From Zeugodacus cucurbitae (taxonomy: Eukaryota > Arthropoda > Insecta > Diptera > Tephritidae), in contig NC_071667.1 in assembly GCF_028554725.1 (NCBI RefSeq), forward strand, positions 73,082,001-73,146,000: a stretch of 64,000 nt of DNA, given 5' to 3'. Under the pieces are notes generated by a model. It was not told the origin of the DNA and made no database searches. It saw nothing but the letters and a program-made list of their open reading frames with translations. This document shows, in pieces, positions 13,117 through 24,430 of this stretch. Position 1 is the first letter of the stretch; the number at the start of each line of letters is the position of its first letter. Made by a program: the position numbers and the translations under genes.

Positions 13117-13353
13117 ATGTTCAATGAGTCATTAATTTTTTATGAGGTGGTCTTTTTGGCAGCTGCTACCTTATTTCTATTCATTTTGGATTTCATAACG
13201 AACATACTTACTCCGGAACAACGTTTATTGCCGGGTCTCGTGGTTAAAGTGGTCGAAAATTGGCCTCTCGTCCAGAATTTATTCGAACCAGCCGATGCGG
13301 TCACATGCTCGAAATCATTTTTGGAACATAATGGCAAACCCTTATCTTCATAA
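13117..13353 (+). CDS. Unrecognised small ORF with one hydrophobic segment (78 codons)
   Basis: The frame starts at ATG 13117, directly after an in-frame TGA, and ends at TAA 13351-13353. Residues ~8-30 form a continuous hydrophobic stretch suitable for a membrane anchor. The rest is polar, with a single Trp and one Cys, and includes the string ENWPLVQNLF. The block is clearly GC-richer than its AT-rich flanks and its codons look varied, which is why it stands out from the chance frames. I do not recognise the family, and the opposite strand is also open for 65 codons. It could be a small membrane peptide, a last exon of a gene whose other exons lie elsewhere, or part of a transposon in a frame I cannot place. 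Confidence 0.25.
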   Translation: MFNESLIFYEVVFLAAATLFLFILDFITNILTPEQRLLPGLVVKVVENWPLVQNLFEPADAVTCSKSFLEHNGKPLSS

Positions 13354-14315
13354 TTAAGCTAATTTGTTGGCCCTAATATGACATTATGTGCGTTTTATTT
13401 ATTCTTGAAAACTATCAGTCTAAAGTAACACCCTTTACAAAGTGAAATGAAAAGTATATTGAAAAAGTATAATACATATAGAGTTTAGGGTGAATCAATT
13501 ATGCGATCACGGTATCTCGATACGATTTGGGTTATTCAATAGTAGTATTCAGTTTGATGAGGAATCTATTTTTTTTTTTGCTATATATTTTCTACTCCAT
13601 TATGTAATATTGTGATATGGACCCTCGATGAAAATTGCATATATCAGTTTTATATAATCTCCCGGGATTTCTCGGATCGCCGATCACGACTTTACTATAC
13701 TAAAACATTCCACTATCTTTTCGATACTTTGTTGTCTTTGTTTAATCCGTTATTTCTCTGATCTTGAAAATGTAATATTTAATTTAAGAAATACCTTCTT
13801 TCGAACTTGAGGATATTTTTAACGAAACATGCGACTGCTTTAATACAAAATTCCAGAATATCAAGTTATTAGCAGCATAGAACATCATTTTGTCCACTTT
13901 TTGGCCTAAAGGTAATTTGAGAAATGACCTCATTGCAGGTTAGTAAAAGATCTGAGTCATAAAACCTGTGAAACCTATGATTTCATTAACCCCAATGATA
14001 AGGTGATGTCAATCTCAGCTGTGAAACAGTGATAGGGGTTATTTTTGCTACTAAGGCCGTCGGTTTGAGATTTCAAAATGTAAATTTTACAATTAACTGT
14101 ACTTCAAGTTCTGACTATATCATCCAGAGATGACTCGACAAGTTCCTAAGTTTTTGAAGACCTCGAAGTAGAGTACAATCCACTATAATCGAGTAGGGCT
14201 TTGAAGGCACTATAAACTCGATCCAATACTACGAATTTACTAAGCTGCAGTTGAATCTACAATTTGTACACCCAAATCTATGTCACTTTTAGTACTTTGT
14301 AATCCATCTTTAAGG
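13354..14315. other. Unassigned non-coding stretch
   Basis: No gene, repeat or RNA was recognised. Confidence 0.5.
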
Positions 14316-14323
14316 GTTCATAT
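14316..14323 (+). repeat. Left target-site duplication of the hAT-type element
   Basis: GTTCATAT, repeated exactly at 14819-14826 on the other side of the element. An 8-bp duplication is the hallmark of hAT insertion. Confidence 0.85.
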
Positions 14324-14818
14324 TAGGGCTCTTAAAATTATTCGATTAACCTGAAAACCGATTATTCGAATATCCGGTTTGTAACCGTTCGTACGAATAT
14401 TAACCGGTTAGTACTAACTACAATGTTACGACTATTCGAATAATCGTTCAACTACGGTTAATCGAATAGCTGTTCTGCTGCGACTATTCGAATAGTTGCT
14501 CCGCTGGGAGCATTTGAATAAATGAAAATTGTTTGAAATCCAAGCAGCCTTTGTTTTTTGTTTGTTTTTATTTGTGAAAATGTCAATTGTTCGCATTTTT
14601 CCTGAGTTTCATATTTTTCAATAAACATAGAAATTTAATGAACTTTCACTATTCGAATAGTCGACAACGAACGGTTAACCTAATGGTCTAAAATTAGCAG
14701 TTAATCGAATAGTCGATGACTGACGATTATCCGAATAGTGCAAACCGAATATTATTATTAGAATAATGCCCTATCCGGTTAATTCGGTTAGTCGATTAGT
14801 CGAATACCAAGAGCTCTA
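14324..14818. mobile_element. hAT-superfamily miniature element (495 bp, non-autonomous)
   Basis: The element begins TAGGGCTCTT and ends with the complement of TAGAGCTCTT (9 of 10 matching), and is flanked by exact 8-bp duplications. Both ends continue into ATTCGATTAACC-like sequence. The interior is packed with ATTCGAAT/CGAATAATCG palindromes and CCGGTTAA-type words, so either strand could fold extensively. There is no transposase frame, so it would depend on an autonomous hAT elsewhere. The exact duplications suggest a fairly recent insertion. Confidence 0.85.
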
Positions 14819-14826
14819 GTTCATAT
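14819..14826 (+). repeat. Right target-site duplication of the hAT-type element
   Basis: GTTCATAT, identical to 14316-14323. Confidence 0.85.
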
Positions 14827-17014
14827 GTATATACATATATCTTCTTGTTGATTTTGAAAACATCTTTAATACTAACATTATAACTATAGAAACTTCTTCT
14901 TCTTATTTATTTTTTACACAATTTTATATAAGACTCTTTGGAGAAAGTATCTTGTGGAAAAATACTCTCAAAAGATACACAGATATTGTAGGTATTATTT
15001 AAGCTCTTAATGCTTCCAAAAACAATATGTATATGAGTAATGATTACAACAATTACAACGCCACTGCTTATAGGTTAATAACTGACCATTATGATTACTG
15101 TAGACAGACAACCGTCGCAGCATACGAGTACACAGTTCAACGAATGTAATTTCATACAAATTACCTGCGTTTGCTGCTGATCTGTTCGTCAATCATTGTG
15201 GCTTTATCTCGGCCGCATGACTAAGCCGCCGCCTGAATCGTCGCCAACGGCCAGTGTACGGTAGATATGAGCTGCCCATTGGTGTGGGTAATTTGTAATT
15301 CCGACATTGTTCTTGACCAATTTTGGCGCTTTTGTCTCTTATTGCTTGTTCTTGTCTGAATTTTTATTGATTTGCTGTGCGGTACACTTTTTGTTTTTGT
15401 TGTTGTTTATTATTGTTTTTTTTTGTACTTCGACTCTCTTCATTTATATGTTAATTTGTCTGCGAGTGCGCCGGAATAATTTCATTCTCGTTTCGTCGCG
15501 TGCATATTTGTTTTTGTAAAATACAATAACAACAATAATATCTTTATAGGAAATTTTAATGCTGTCTTGTGTTTTTTTGCAATTATTTTATTTTCTTTTC
15601 TTCTCTTATTGTTATGATTTCACTGAACTTTCTATTGGCTTCATAAAAATGCGTTTAAAGTGTTTCGGTGAAAGTTCTCGAGGGTGTTTCGAGCACAATT
15701 CTTGTTTACCTTATCGGCTGCTTGTCGCATTTGGCCTGCTTCTACGCGCTTCTGTTGCCACCAAATGTTGTTGCTACTGTTGTGGTTGTTTGTTATCAAG
15801 CAGCACAAAGAGGAAAAAGTACAACAATAAAGATAAGAAGAAGCAGAAGAAAGCGAAAAAACTGTTGTTTGCAGAAAAGTGCTCTCGGCAAAAATTTGTT
15901 ATTTTTTAATGCAAAAATGTACTTAAGTTTCGACTACTTACTGCGGTTGTTGTTGCTGTTGCTTGAAGAATGTCTTATATATTTACACAAGAAAATATTT
16001 TATTTGCATTAATAAATTCACGCGAAGTTCGTTTTGGCGATTTTGTCCTCCATTTTCAAGGGTTTAAGCAGAAATTCTGTGTGAGTCCAACGAAAATTGG
16101 CCATTTGCGGTGCTTGTATGTTTGTATGTATGTATTTTGTCCTTGCTGCCGCCACTTAGAAGCGCAACAATGCCTGACGCTGGACGCCGGAAGTGCGCGG
16201 TGCAGCCTGTCCGCCTCGTTGAGTTATTTGTGTGCCACAGCGCGCGCACTGTTGCTCATTATCTGTTGCTGTCATTGTTGTTATTATTATTGTTGTTGTA
16301 GTTGTAGTTGTTGTTGTTATTTTCACTGTGGCTGTCGCTGATGAATGCTCACTGTTGCATTCACAGTTGGCACTTAGTGTCGCTGACGCTGTTGCTGTTT
16401 ACATCGAAGTGCATTAAGCACTCATTATAAATATTTGCTTTGCTGCTCCTCTTCTTCGTACTAAAAACAAAAACAAAAAGAAATATGTAATTATTATGGG
16501 TTTTGTGCCTGTAAGCCTGCATTTGTGGCAAAGTAATTTGAAATTATGCAAGTTCTTCGTCAGTCAGCAGAGGAGAGAGAGAGTGAAGACAAGCAAGTAA
16601 GAAAAAAATTGCTTCGAGAATTGATAAATTACGCTAATTGAACGAGTACTACTTCGTTGTAGTTGTAAATAATTGCGATTAAAAAGTGAATAATTGATTT
16701 TCAATCCATTAGCGCCTTATAAAACACTAAAAATTTATTAAGTGAGTACAGTTTTGGGTAGAAAGGTGCAAGAACAACGAAAAAGTCTCTGACAAAAAGT
16801 TAATAACTGTATCACTTCAATCTCAATCCGTTTATTATTTTAACTCTATGAGCTTATGCCAGTATATGTGACTAATGCCATTTCGGTGTTCGATTCGCTA
16901 CTCTCTAATATTTGTGATCACTACTGCTATCACTATCTTGTATTACTAAGTAATCCATATTTACTTGAGAGTGTCTTGTTATTGTAACTGTATTAAATTA
17001 CTGATGTTGGGAAG
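14827..17014. other. Non-coding DNA with (TTG)n tracts; GC-richer core at 15200-16400
   Basis: TTG/GTT clusters lie near 15395-15415, 15945-15962 and 16285-16320, and a GAGAG run at 16570-16583 could bind GAGA-factor-type proteins. The overlapping 60-123 codon frames here are Cys/Leu/Val-rich shadows of these tracts. No recognisable protein. The GC-richer core may be regulatory. Confidence 0.4.
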
Positions 17015-17890
17015 AATATAATGTGTGTGATTGGCGTTGAAACCGTTTAGCCGGTTATAGATGAATCGTTGATAGCGCGCTACTCCTCGCTTTCCTTCGC
17101 AGTTCGGCGTCAGTTAGAGATCCCAAGTGTAACCAGGTCGCTCTCCACGTGGTCCCTCCAACGGATTGGAGGCCTTCTCCTTCCTCGGCTTCCTTCGGCG
17201 AGTACTGCGTCGAACACTTTCAGAGCTGGAGCACTTTCGTCCATTCGAACAACATTACCTAGCCAGAGTAGCCGCTGCCTTTTATTCGCCGAACTATATC
17301 AATGTAGTCGTAGAAATCGACCTTTATCTCGAAAACCCTAAGAGTCGACTCATCTGATGTTGACATCGTCCACGCTTCTGCACCATAAAGTAGGATGGGA
17401 ATGGTGAGGGACTTGTAGAGCTTCGTTTTTGTTAATCGAGAGCGGACTTTACTTTTCAATTGCCTACTCAGTCCAAAGCAGCACCTGTTGGCAAGAGTGT
17501 TTCTGCGCTGGATTTCGGGGCTGACATTGTTGGTTTTGTTGATGCCGGTTCCAAGATATACGAAATTAAAATTATATATGACTTCGAAGTTATGGCTGTC
17601 AACAGTGGGAGCCAAGACGCGAATGCGCTGACTGTTTGTTTGATGACAGGAGATATTTCGTCTTGTCCTCATTCACCTCCAGACCCATTCGCTTCGCTTC
17701 CTTATCCAGTCGGGAAAAAGCGGAACAAACGGCACGGTTGTGGCTTCCGATGATATCAATTCCATCGGCGTACAGTAGCAGCTGTACACTCTTAGAGAAG
17801 ATTGTACCTTCTCTATTTAGCTCTGCAGCTCGCATTGTCACGATGGTTCCCACTTGGACAGCTAAAGGCGTCGGTCTATTGTAAGACGAG
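17015..17890 (-). pseudogene. Non-LTR retrotransposon fragment, RT catalytic end to 3' end (defective)
   Basis: Reading the minus strand, the fragment opens with RAAELNREGTIF and YADGIDIIG, the reverse-transcriptase active-site box. It continues with MGLEVNEDKTKYLLSS, VYLGTGINK, RRNTLANRCCFGLSRQLKSK and ILLYGAEAWTMSTSDE, and ends in a WLGHVVRM-type region and a 3' tail with 'accggctaaacg'. The second catalytic Asp of YADD is Gly. A small deletion after SRLGSH shifts the frame and there is a further frame break near 17260. The upstream RT palm, endonuclease and first ORF are absent, as expected for 5' truncation. The clade is not assigned. Confidence 0.85.
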
Positions 17891-19889
17891 AAGACTTCTG
17901 AGTATGGATCGCTAAGGATAGCTTTATGAATCGCTGAAACGCTCTGAGCTTATTTTATTCCATTTTATTCCAAAAAATTAAAAAAATCGGTCCATTATTT
18001 GGATTCGCTTCCGTTATCTCCATTTTTTGAACTATTTAACATTTATACATTGATTATAAGCTCCAGTATTGACTATCCGATTCCACCTTCATCTTAACCT
18101 AACTTCGAGCACATCTAGAAAACCACAGTCCGTCACAAAAATGCACTCAAAAATCTAAAACGAATACTTTACAGTTTTTTATCACGAAGCGCTTTACGGC
18201 AATCGCCACGATTTAAAGGTGGCCTCTCCACTTAATGCTCATAAACGTGAGCAAATTGAAACATAATGGCGGCAGCGTTGATTTGTTGAGCGATTACTCG
18301 CTGCGACGCTGTCATTAAATGAAGGATGCTGCTGAGGGCAGCGATTGAGCGAATGCCATTGCATGCAACATGCGAATGCGAAGGGGCAAGCGTTTAGTGG
18401 CATGCACATGTGCAAATACTTACAAAAAACATACGAATGCAGCAGGTAAACATGTGTGCAGCTGTATGTCTGTGCTCATTGCACTCAACTGCACCGCGAA
18501 GTTGTGGACCATAAATGGACGTCATAAATGGCGTGTCTAAAATTAGATGAGTGTGGTCGCGCAGTAAGCGCCGATTTGTAGCAACAAATGTAAGCGCGCG
18601 CGTTATTGCCGCGGGTGTTCCAGACAACACATGATGCTGGTAAAACAACAATAACAACAATACCATGCAAGAGCAGCACTCTCGGCTCGGTGGCCTTGCC
18701 TTGGTCAGTTGAGTGTGTTGGGTTGATTCTTCCCCACCTAAATTAGCGAAGTTAGATGATAATAACCTGAAGTTGCCGTGGTTGGTTGGTCGTTTAGTCA
18801 CATGTAGGTATGCACATATTTTCCTGAATTTATGTGTGGCATATAATTTAAACAAAAATAGGTTTATAGAGGCAGTAAGCTCTTCTTCTTCTTCTTCTGT
18901 GCCTCATCTTGCAACCTCACTTAAACTGGCTTTCGCTTTCATTGGCAAACTGGCTAGCAGCTAGTTAAAGCGAAAGAATGCTTAGGCATTTATTGCTGCC
19001 TCATGTTGCAAGGTTTGTTGCAGCGTCTCAGTCAGTGACGAGGCGTTCATGTGCCTTATCTACCGGGCATAATCAACGCATTTGGTCATTTGGGCGTCGG
19101 TTTATTGACACTGCATGTCAATTCCAATGTTAATTTACATAAACGCCGTTTTATGTGAGCCACACACGCCATACAAATGCCTATGTGCTTATGAGGTAGT
19201 ATTGGTGGTGATTGGAACAGTCATCTCAAATGTAGCAAAGGCAAGCATATGTGTTGTTGCATCAAGCAGTGCATTGAACTCTTCTGCTCACTTTTTGTTT
19301 TTGTTTTTGCTTAGTCTTCTTTAGCACACATACATATATTTACTTGGCTTGGCTCATCAAAAACTCATTGATGTTTGGGTGTAGGTGTTTTATGATGAAT
19401 CCAAAATTTATGTTTGTCCAGCTCAATTTGTCGTAAAATCAAGTGATTTTGCAATCGATTCGCATTTCATATATGTAAGTTTATATGGCAATGTCTGCGC
19501 TGTTGGTGGATTTTATGCATTTCTTATTTGTTTATTATGATTTGCGAGCATTTAACTTTTATTGGCTTAAACATAACGAAGCTAAAGTGTAATATTCAAG
19601 CTAATGCGTCTATAAATGCCTGTGACCATATGTGTTTTTTACATTAATGCTTTTATCAATAAAAGTACAATAGTTTGTTATGTCTATAAATTTCTCTAAA
19701 AGGTATGGATAAGTTCCACAGCAGTGCAACATATGTATATATACATATATACCTTTGGAATTTGTAAGAATTGAAGATGGCATTATGGCTCTGACGCATC
19801 GACACTGACAATATAAATTTGATACTAACAAAATATCGAATTGTACTGATTTGCAACTCGGTGCCTACTCAATAGTAATGCCTCTTCAT
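17891..19889. other. Unassigned non-coding stretch
   Basis: No gene recognised. A 153-codon minus frame (18394-18855) is open but has no domain and overlaps simple-sequence DNA. A (TTC)n run lies at 18881-18898. An ACATATGTATATATACATAT palindrome lies at 19729-19749. Confidence 0.45.
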
Positions 19890-20282
19890 AGGAACAATCA
19901 TTATCAGTGACCAAAAGCTGGGAACCAGTAAAATTATACACATAGACAGGAACAGGTAGTCATAACTTGGTTTCAGGTCCGTATTATAAGGTGGATACAT
20001 TAAAATCTCTCAACTAAACCAGGAAATACTGGTGCCTGGCGTTGTCCTAATGGAACACAATTCCTCTGTCAGTCAACGAAACACAAAGCAAAACAGTCCT
20101 GATCGCCAATGCTGCCCACCGTTTCCATCGGCACACCGCAATTCGCTTGCACTTGATGTTGGGCACTTACACCACTTTTCATCACCAGTAACTATCTGGA
20201 TATATTGATATCTATGATGTGTTGTTAATTCGTGTGGCACCCATTCATCTAGCTTATTTTATTTAAAATTATTTAAAGGGTT
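19890..20282 (-). pseudogene. Decayed mariner-family transposase
   Basis: On the minus strand the order of mariner landmarks is preserved across frame breaks: WVPHELT (20222-20242), IVTGDEKW with the first catalytic Asp (20172-20195), an H-stop-DNAR block with the second Asp (20035-20052), and PPYNTDLKPS followed by YDYLFLSM (about 19940-19994), which corresponds to the PPYSPDLAPSDYHLF block. Part of the region between WVPHEL and GDEKW is deleted, and stops and frameshifts are numerous. The N-terminal DNA-binding part and the terminal repeats were not found. It is dead. Confidence 0.8.
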
Positions 20283-22214
20283 CCATACGGTTTAAGGCGC
20301 TATAGAATAGAAACAGTGCTATATTATGGATGGACTCGACAATTTTGATTAATTTATCGATATTTTCGAAAATATGCGGAAAGTGGTAAATCTTTGGCAA
20401 CATGAAACCAAAATTGATTTTCGTTTAAAGTATCAGGATCATGAAAACTACTCACACTTTCAGCTATCTGGCTTGCATCTCTGGTGTTATCCGCGAGGAC
20501 CGAGGTTATATGAATGCGAATATGGTCAACGCGAACATAACCAGAGCTTCAATTAATCGGCTCTGAAATTACGTAAAGCAATGACTTAGGAATGTTCTTT
20601 CAGGAAATCGATACTCGGTTTTCATCAACCGAACCCAGCCAGTAGCAGTAGCAATATTATGGAACAGAAATTAAGAATTTTAGGGGAGTTCGTCTTATAA
20701 ATTTGAACACAATATAATTGAGTAAAGCCAAAGAGCTCTTGTAGCTCTTACTATTTGTCCGTTGGTGTGTTTTCTATATATATTTTATTATAAATCATGG
20801 TAGAGTATTTTTAATAAAAATCAGACTCGCCTTTATATTTATTATTGCATTTCAACATAAATACTAAAGACTTCGTTTACATATTCCCGCAATATAAGGA
20901 AATAAAATATTAATTATCTTCCTCATGGCGCACTCACATATCACAGCTGTCTCTAACTGTTAATTATCACCCGAAATTTGCATCATAAAATTTAGTGGAA
21001 TGTATATAAATTGCTTGCTACACCTCCACTTAAATCAGACATGTGTCCCAACGGGAAAGATAAAGTGTAAAAGAAAAAAAAATAATGAAAGGCGAAGATT
21101 TCAAAGAATGCGTGCAACAGTCGGCAACGAACGGTTTAAGCCAGCGCACCCCTCAAAGGTTAAGAAGCGGCATTTTTTCAACGTTACACACTCGTTACAA
21201 ACACGTAAAGCGGAGTCGGAAAGAAGGTGAGGGAAAGTCATGTAATAAACGCACATGATAATAAAAGAAAGCACGCAACAAATACAACAACAATAATAAA
21301 TGTATGTGAAAGTACTTATGTTGCCATCAACAGCTGTGTATGTGCAACAACAATAATGCCAGCAATAAGGTGAGCACGTGACATGCGACAATATGGAAAT
21401 GGTCAGCATAACGATCCATAACGTTGCTCCAGAAGTTTCACAACCCTCGCGCATAACCAGAACCACGTTCCTAAAGCTGGTGTGGCTTGGCCGGTGCCAC
21501 GCAATTTAATTAATTAAAAGCCGAAAAGTTTTGCGGCAACGTGAAAATAAAATGAGCTTTCCTGGCGTGGCACCAAAGCTGCTGGTGCTTGTGAAGTAAA
21601 AACATTTCCGAGAAAATGCTCTTTGGCTGGTGGTGGAGGGGGATATGGGTGTGTAGCTGCGGCTTGGTGGCAGGAGAGTGCGCAAATGAAAATCTGATGC
21701 GTTGAGGTGACATGTGGGATTCATAGCGGTATTTATGCATATATGATGGCGCTTAAAGGTTGGCGCCCTTAGGTTTTACATAAATTCTTTTTGGTGGCAT
21801 GTTTTATATGAGCTGTGGGTTTTGTTCAACATGTGCGTTAATGTGCGTCAATTTGTAGATAACAGTACCGGCATGTCAATTGTGGCTAATGTGGCATATG
21901 TTGAGTAGTTTTTAAATAAATTTCTTTACAATACTTATAAGTGGCTGTAGGAAGTGCTTGAGGTGCCCAACCTCTGGGTTCATGAGCAATTATATGAGGA
22001 CTTTAATTGACATAGCCGAATTTCTAAAATCAAAAGGACACGATTTTCGTTGCCACACCCCCTTTCTGCTTATAAAACCGGTACCAATTTAAAGTGATTC
22101 AGAATTTTTTTTGGTTTTGGCGCCGCCTATTGGAGAACTCTGAAGATTTCAAGGAATATAACAAGCCAGTCCGAAATCAATGAAATACTACGAGTTATAG
22201 AAATATTGTGATCT
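20283..22214. other. Unassigned non-coding stretch
   Basis: No gene recognised. The 60-codon plus frame (20374-20556) has no domain. The segment near 22060-22230 may be an old repeat remnant. Confidence 0.4.
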
Positions 22215-22225
22215 CAGCGCCATCT
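22215..22225 (-). promoter_or_regulatory. CTCF-like motif
   Basis: The complement reads AGATGGCGCTG, sharing its 11 bases with the sites at 12246 and 43870. Function is untested. Confidence 0.25.
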
Positions 22226-23216
22226 ATCGGTTATGATAGTTAATTAATATGGACAAATTTATTTAAGAATCTTAAATTTAGTATTATAAAATGTAATGAA
22301 GGATTATAGTTCAGCAATTGGTTGAGGTTTAAGTTTTGAGCTCTCAAAATCCTCTATGACTTTGAGTTTAAATGAAAAATTTCAACTTTAAGATTGTATC
22401 ATCTTTCTAATGGAGTTTTAAGCTCCTTCAGGGTCGTTTGAGAAAATATTTTGGTCTAGATGATGTGATAATTTCCACATTGTTAATAATCTGGATCATA
22501 AATATCTATAACCATATAAGATCCGAGTCCAGACGTTATTGATTTCGTTAGAAATACTTTTTCTTCGGTTCGAGAGTTTCCAAAATCTTCTCAAAATATC
22601 TCATACCACGAAAAAGTCGCGGATAATCTATTCTCTGATCCAAAGATATCACTATTTTAAAAACTGATTGCATTGTAGTATACAGCACTCCTAAATATGA
22701 TAGGTGGTTCCCTATATAACTACATAGGCTCTCAATTGCAATCGCGTGCCGCCTGTATCCTTTAAACTTCATGACAATGAAAGTTGTCGCGCTGCCTGTA
22801 GCAAATATAAAATAACATCACTCACATCTACGGGTCCATATAAACCGTTATCTATCCAGCCATGGGGAAAGTAATAAAAAATTACACATTTTGATGGACA
22901 GATCCCCGAGCGTGTCATTGGCGGACGGGAGAAATGTTTGCAAATGTTTAATGACATCATTTTGCCGGACATAATTTTGTAATTTAACTTTTTATTATTG
23001 CTGCATTAACTGTCACGGCCGTCGGAATATTTGCCATGCCTCCCCACATTATTTTGCTGTAAAGTTCAAACAATGGCAGCACATCTATATGAGTATATAG
23101 GGCGTGCAGACATATAAAAATGTTATCGGCGGAATAGAGCATATGCTCTCGGTGCGTGATGTTTCATGCGTGCTGTAATGGTGGCGAGCGGAAAGAGAGG
23201 GGAGAGTGTTGTAATG
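22226..23216. other. Unassigned non-coding stretch
   Basis: Nothing recognised. The minus frames at 22548-22772 and 22769-22972 have no domain features. Confidence 0.45.
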
Positions 23217-23524
23217 AACATTAGGGTGGGGTAACATTTTTGAAAATGGTTTTAGTATTCAAATTTTAATTAAATTTATTTTCTTCAGGGATATTTCTAG
23301 AAAAATTATAAATTTTTTAGTTCACATGGACTTAAAATATTCAAAATATCCAGAGAATACGGAATTTTGAAAAATAATTTGTTTGTGAAAAATTTATAAT
23401 TTTTAATGGAAATGTATTAATGACCACCCTACTGCAAAAAAAAACGAATAATAAAATTTTCTTGTAAATTTGATTTATTTTGCAAGTCCGAAATTTTTGA
23501 CCCACCTTAATGTTTATTCCAACT
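23217..23524. mobile_element. Miniature inverted-repeat element (about 308 bp)
   Basis: The left end AACATTAGGGTGGG (23217-23230) pairs with the complement of the right end, AACATTAAGGTGGG (23511-23524), at 13 of 14 positions. The interior is AT-rich and non-coding. An internal CCACCCTA at 23424-23431 gives a second possible right end (23222-23431), so there may be one element or a short nested pair. The TA at the edges is compatible with Tc1/mariner-type insertion, but the superfamily is not proven. Confidence 0.6.
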
Positions 23525-24279
23525 CACCCCTTCTCTCTCTACATATCACTTTCTATCTCTCTTTCTCTCCTCCTTCATGGTGGCGTAGGCGCGCAAAAAC
23601 TTTGATCATTAAGGACTTTTTAATGGCATTCAAACAAAAATAAATAAATTAAGCTCAACATAATAATAAGTTGTTGATTGTTGTTTACTGATGTGATGTG
23701 ATAGCGACCAATGATGATGTGATATGTATGAAAATATATCTACAATATATAATATGTGATGATGCCATTATCATGCCACTGCTTATAACCATTTTGTGGC
23801 AACTCCGCTACATAACGCCATCAAGCGGCTGACCAACATGCCACACGACGCGTGGGGCACATCAAATTGTTGCTGGCGACAATTTAAAAGTTAGCTTTTA
23901 GTATTCTCCTTGAATGTGTTCTTGTTGTTGTGTCTGCGTTTGCCCTTGAGTGTCCTTTTGTTATGTATGAGCCATTTGCTAACATAATAATTGCTGGCAA
24001 TTGTCTGCGGTTTTGTGCAACGAATTATGTTGCAATGTTAAATGTTTTATAGCACTTTTGGCTGACCATTTCAACGCGGAAGCATGCAACATAAATAAAT
24101 TTTTGGGTTCACTTTGTTTGCTTTACAGTCTAATAAAATGTAATGCTCCCATGCACACCACATAATCATTTGTGTCTAATATGTAAACACGGTTTTATGC
24201 ACTTGTCCTTTAACGGTCGCTAAGCGGCTTAGTGTGGTGTAATGATACTTTTATTATATGTTACCTGCATGAGCTGACA
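23525..24279. other. Unassigned non-coding stretch
   Basis: Starts with a CT-rich run (23530-23575). Otherwise nothing recognised. Confidence 0.5.
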
Positions 24280-24430
24280 GAGGTGAGCTATGAAGGTTCT
24301 GTGACATCGTGTCCCATATCATTTATGTTAACTGTTTTAAGTGGAAATATATAGCGAGGTGAGCTATGAAGGTTCTGTGACATCGTGTCCCATATCATTT
24401 GTGTTAACTGTTTTAAGTGGAAATATATAG
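24280..24430 (+). repeat. 76-bp direct tandem duplication
   Basis: Copy 1 (24280-24355) and copy 2 (24356-24430) start with GAGGTGAGCTATGAAGG and end with GTGGAAATATATAG. By eye they differ at a single position (ATTTATG versus ATTTGTG), so the duplication is recent. Each copy carries an AGAG|GTGAGC splice-donor-like word, though there is no adjacent exon evidence. Confidence 0.9.

Noticed and set aside
17069..17884. Plus-strand frames across the 17-kb retrotransposon
   Set aside because: They are opposite-strand shadows of the minus-strand RT fragment.
18394..18855. 153-codon minus frame
   Set aside because: No domain, overlaps other open frames, and contains leucine runs from TTG-type repeats.
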